32,737 bases of DNA from Actinomadura sp. GC306 (GTDB taxonomy: Bacteria; Actinomycetota; Actinomycetes; Streptosporangiales; Streptosporangiaceae), in assembly GCF_004348665.1 (NCBI RefSeq), contig NZ_SMKM01000037.1:1-32737 (forward strand), in the 5' to 3' direction. Position 1 is the stretch's first letter; each line of letters begins with the position of its first letter. Shown piece by piece: positions 30,907 through 32,737 of the stretch. Made by a program: the position numbers and the translations under genes. Below the pieces are notes generated by a model that had not been told where the DNA came from, did no database searches, and was given only the letters and a program-made list of their open reading frames with translations.

Positions 30907-32355
30907 TCAGCCCGCCAGGCGGGCGAGGGACCGCAGCGGGACGGGCAGCCACGAAGGGCGGTTGCGCGCCTCGTAGCGGATCTCGTAGACGGCCTTGTCG
31001 AACTCGAAGGCCCGCACCAGCGCCGCGTGCCCGGCCGGGTCGGGCCCGCCGGCCGCGGCGTAGCCGGCGCAGAACGCGGCCCGGTTGCGCTCCGCCCACG
31101 CCTGGGCGCGCACCTCCAGCGCCTCCGCCGCGTCCGGCGGAACCTCGCCCTCCCGGGCGAGCAGGAACCGGGCCGCGTACTCGAACGAGCGCAGCATCCC
31201 GGCGACGTCCCGCAGCGGGTGCGCGGGCGCCCGGCGCTCGGCGGGCGTGCGCGCGGGCTCGCCCTCGAAGTCGAGCAGCACCCACCCGGCCTCGGTGCGC
31301 AGGACCTGGCCGAGGTGGTAGTCGCCGTGGACGCGCTGGACGGGCAGCGGCGCGGCCTCCGCGGCGACCTCGTCGAAGACCGCGCGGATCGCGGGGGCGT
31401 ACGGGCGCAGTTCGGGCACGGCGGCGCTGACCTGGTCGAGCTGCTCGTTCATCGCGAACACCGCGTCGCGCAGCACCGTGGCGGGCGCGTGCGTCACCCC
31501 GAACGCGGCGGCCAGGTCGCGGTGCACCTGCGCGGTCGCGGCGCCGAGCCGCTCGGCCTCCGCGCCGAAGTCGCCGCCCGCCGCGGCGGCGTCGGCCGCG
31601 GTGAAGACGACCGGCGGGCCGTGCGGGGCGGGCTGGGCGAACCAGTCGCGGACGCTGGTGAGCGCGAGCTGCCAGCCGTCGGTCGCGGTGCGCAGGTACT
31701 CCGACAGCAGCGCCAGCGTGGCGGGCTCGTCCCCGGCCGCGTCCAGCCCGGTGCCGGAGCCGGGCTCCAGCTCGATCCAGCCGTGCACGGCGGGAATGTG
31801 GTCGCAGCCCTCGCGGGACAGCGCCAGGTTGACCTCCAGGTCCGGGTTGACGCCGGGGGCCAGGCGGCGGAACAGCTTGCAGATGTAGCCGTCGCCGAAG
31901 ATCAGCGAGGTGTTGCTCTGCTCGGCCCCGAGGGGCGCGCCGTCCAAGTCCGTGCGGATGCCGGTGCCGGGCGCGCGGCGGAACCGCAGCGGCCCGACCA
32001 GCGTCTCGTTCGCCATGTACGTCAGCAGCGACCGGGTGAGCTCCGGGTCGTGGACGGCGTCGTAGACGTGCTCGGTGATCCCGTCCTCGCCGGTCAGCCG
32101 GCCGATGAGGCTCGGCTCCAGCCGGTCGGGCAGGTCGCGGCGGACGCCGAGGAGGAGCTGGTAGTGGTCGGTGGCGCCGTTCTGCCGGACGTCCAGGACC
32201 AGGTGGTGCAGCGCGGGGTCGCCGGTGCGCAGCTCGGTGGCGGTGCCGATGGACAGCTCGTCGATGGGGCCGTCCTTGCCGCCGAACCACCGCTGGCCGG
32301 GCAGCCAGCCGGCGAGAAGCCGGACGAGGGAGTGGTCGGGCGGCGGCACGGTCAC
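30907..32355 (-). CDS. mak: Maltokinase
   Basis: This 482-residue kinase phosphorylates maltose to maltose 1-phosphate, the donor used by GlgE. Kinase-like motifs are seen: the N-terminal LLAGWLPGQRWFGGKDGPID typical of Mak/Pep2, VQRVHGDYHLGQVLRTEAGW as catalytic loop, and VLLDFEGEPARTPAERRAP with the metal-binding Asp. FEFDKAVYEIRYEARNRPSW closes the protein. GTG 32355 overlaps the treS stop by four bases (GTGA), so translation is coupled, matching the TreS-Mak complex known in actinobacteria. It runs toward the GntR gene and ends convergently with it. Confidence 0.92.
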   Translation of the reverse strand: MTVPPPDHSLVRLLAGWLPGQRWFGGKDGPIDELSIGTATELRTGDPALHHLVLDVRQNGATDHYQLLLGVRRDLPDRLEPSLIGRLTGEDGITEHVYDAVHDPELTRSLLTYMANETLVGPLRFRRAPGTGIRTDLDGAPLGAEQSNTSLIFGDGYICKLFRRLAPGVNPDLEVNLALSREGCDHIPAVHGWIELEPGSGTGLDAAGDEPATLALLSEYLRTATDGWQLALTSVRDWFAQPAPHGPPVVFTAADAAAAGGDFGAEAERLGAATAQVHRDLAAAFGVTHAPATVLRDAVFAMNEQLDQVSAAVPELRPYAPAIRAVFDEVAAEAAPLPVQRVHGDYHLGQVLRTEAGWVLLDFEGEPARTPAERRAPAHPLRDVAGMLRSFEYAARFLLAREGEVPPDAAEALEVRAQAWAERNRAAFCAGYAAAGGPDPAGHAALVRAFEFDKAVYEIRYEARNRPSWLPVPLRSLARLAG

Positions 32356-32737
32356 CTCACCCCTTCTCCCCGGTCGTGGTCCTCGGGCGGGGGCGGCAGC
32401 AGGAACCAGTAGAAGCCGTGTCCGGGGAGGGTCAGCAGGTAGGGCAGCTCGCCGATGGGCGGGAACTGGACGCCGCCCATGCACTCGATCGGGGCGGAGC
32501 CGCGGAAGCGCCGCAGGTCCAGCTCGACCGGCTGGGGGAACCGCGACAGGTTGTTCACGCAGAGGATCGTGTCGACGCCGCCCCACTGGTTGCCCTCGCC
32601 GTTCGCCATTTCGCGGGTGAAGGCGAGGACGGAGGGGTTGGAGGCGGACAGTTCGACGTAGGAGCCGACGCCGAAGACGGGGTGGCGCTGCCGGATCTCG
32701 ATCATTTTGCGGGTCCAGTGCAGCAGGGAGCCGGGGT
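32352..32737 (-). CDS. treS: Trehalose synthase, C-terminal part (cut by window edge)
   Basis: The last 128 residues or so of a GH13 trehalose synthase, which interconverts trehalose and maltose, run out of the right edge. Recognisable text is GSLLHWTRKMIEIRQRHPVF, then YVELSASNPSVLAFTRE, ILCVNNLSRFPQPVELDLRR and the end YLLTLPGHGFYWFLLPPPPE. The start is outside the window. The stop overlaps the maltokinase start by four bases. It supplies maltose to Mak in the route to maltose 1-phosphate and glycogen. Confidence 0.92.
   Translation of the reverse strand, partial: PGSLLHWTRKMIEIRQRHPVFGVGSYVELSASNPSVLAFTREMANGEGNQWGGVDTILCVNNLSRFPQPVELDLRRFRGSAPIECMGGVQFPPIGELPYLLTLPGHGFYWFLLPPPPEDHDRGEGVR

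Overview
The window comes from a very GC-rich actinobacterium. A Thermomonosporaceae/Actinomadura-like host fits the gene content: paired accessory clpP genes with a PopR/ClgR-like regulator, an actinobacterial histidine-utilisation (hut) locus, a large LuxR (LAL) regulator, and treS/maltokinase/glgB. The taxon is an inference. No rRNA, tRNA, CRISPR array or complete insertion sequence was seen. Layout: (1) 1-2.6 kb holds a transposase tail, an anti-sigma-type ATPase gene that seems to have lost its start, a frameshifted membrane-protein gene and a YqeB-like PH-domain membrane protein. (2) 2.5-3.8 kb holds a double-MerR regulator, with a five-copy 19-bp array at its 3' end, divergent from a DUF6194 gene. 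(3) 3.9-5.5 kb holds a PopR/ClgR-like regulator ending in the ssrA-like tail YALAA, facing two overlapping clpP genes; the second ClpP has Ala where the catalytic Ser should be. (4) 5.7-8.4 kb holds an aldo/keto reductase divergent from a TetR regulator, then an SDR oxidoreductase. (5) 8.5-15.3 kb is the hut locus: an IclR-type regulator divergent from hutH, then hutU, an M20 amidohydrolase and hutF. (6) 15.4-21.7 kb separates hutF from hutI. It contains a LAL regulator, then a compact run: a MauE-like redox membrane protein, a MauD/TlpA-like thioredoxin protein, a 103-aa Tat-exported protein with ten cysteines, a possible 19-aa peptide, a multi-pass membrane protein, two small proteins of unknown function and a lipoprotein. 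hutI follows 29 bases after the lipoprotein gene. (7) 22.9-27.1 kb holds a flavin reductase, an SppA-type protease, a hotdog thioesterase, a Nudix-NYN fusion and an ACT-domain protein. (8) 27.1-32.7 kb holds glgB, a small protein, a GntR/UTRA regulator, maltokinase and the 3' end of treS, part of the trehalose-to-glycogen (GlgE) route. Working together: the hut enzymes convert histidine to N-formylglutamate, and the M20 enzyme is a good candidate for the last step, because no HutG is visible. The run inside the hut locus looks like a dedicated oxidative-folding and export unit for a small disulfide-rich protein. It resembles the mauE-mauD-mauA part of methylamine dehydrogenase clusters, but has no heavy chain, no MauG and only one tryptophan in the mature small protein, so it cannot be an ordinary tryptophan-tryptophylquinone enzyme. 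I consider it the best candidate for an undescribed system. A second unexpected pattern is that at least five unrelated genes end inside short perfect or near-perfect tandem duplications that copy the stop codon.
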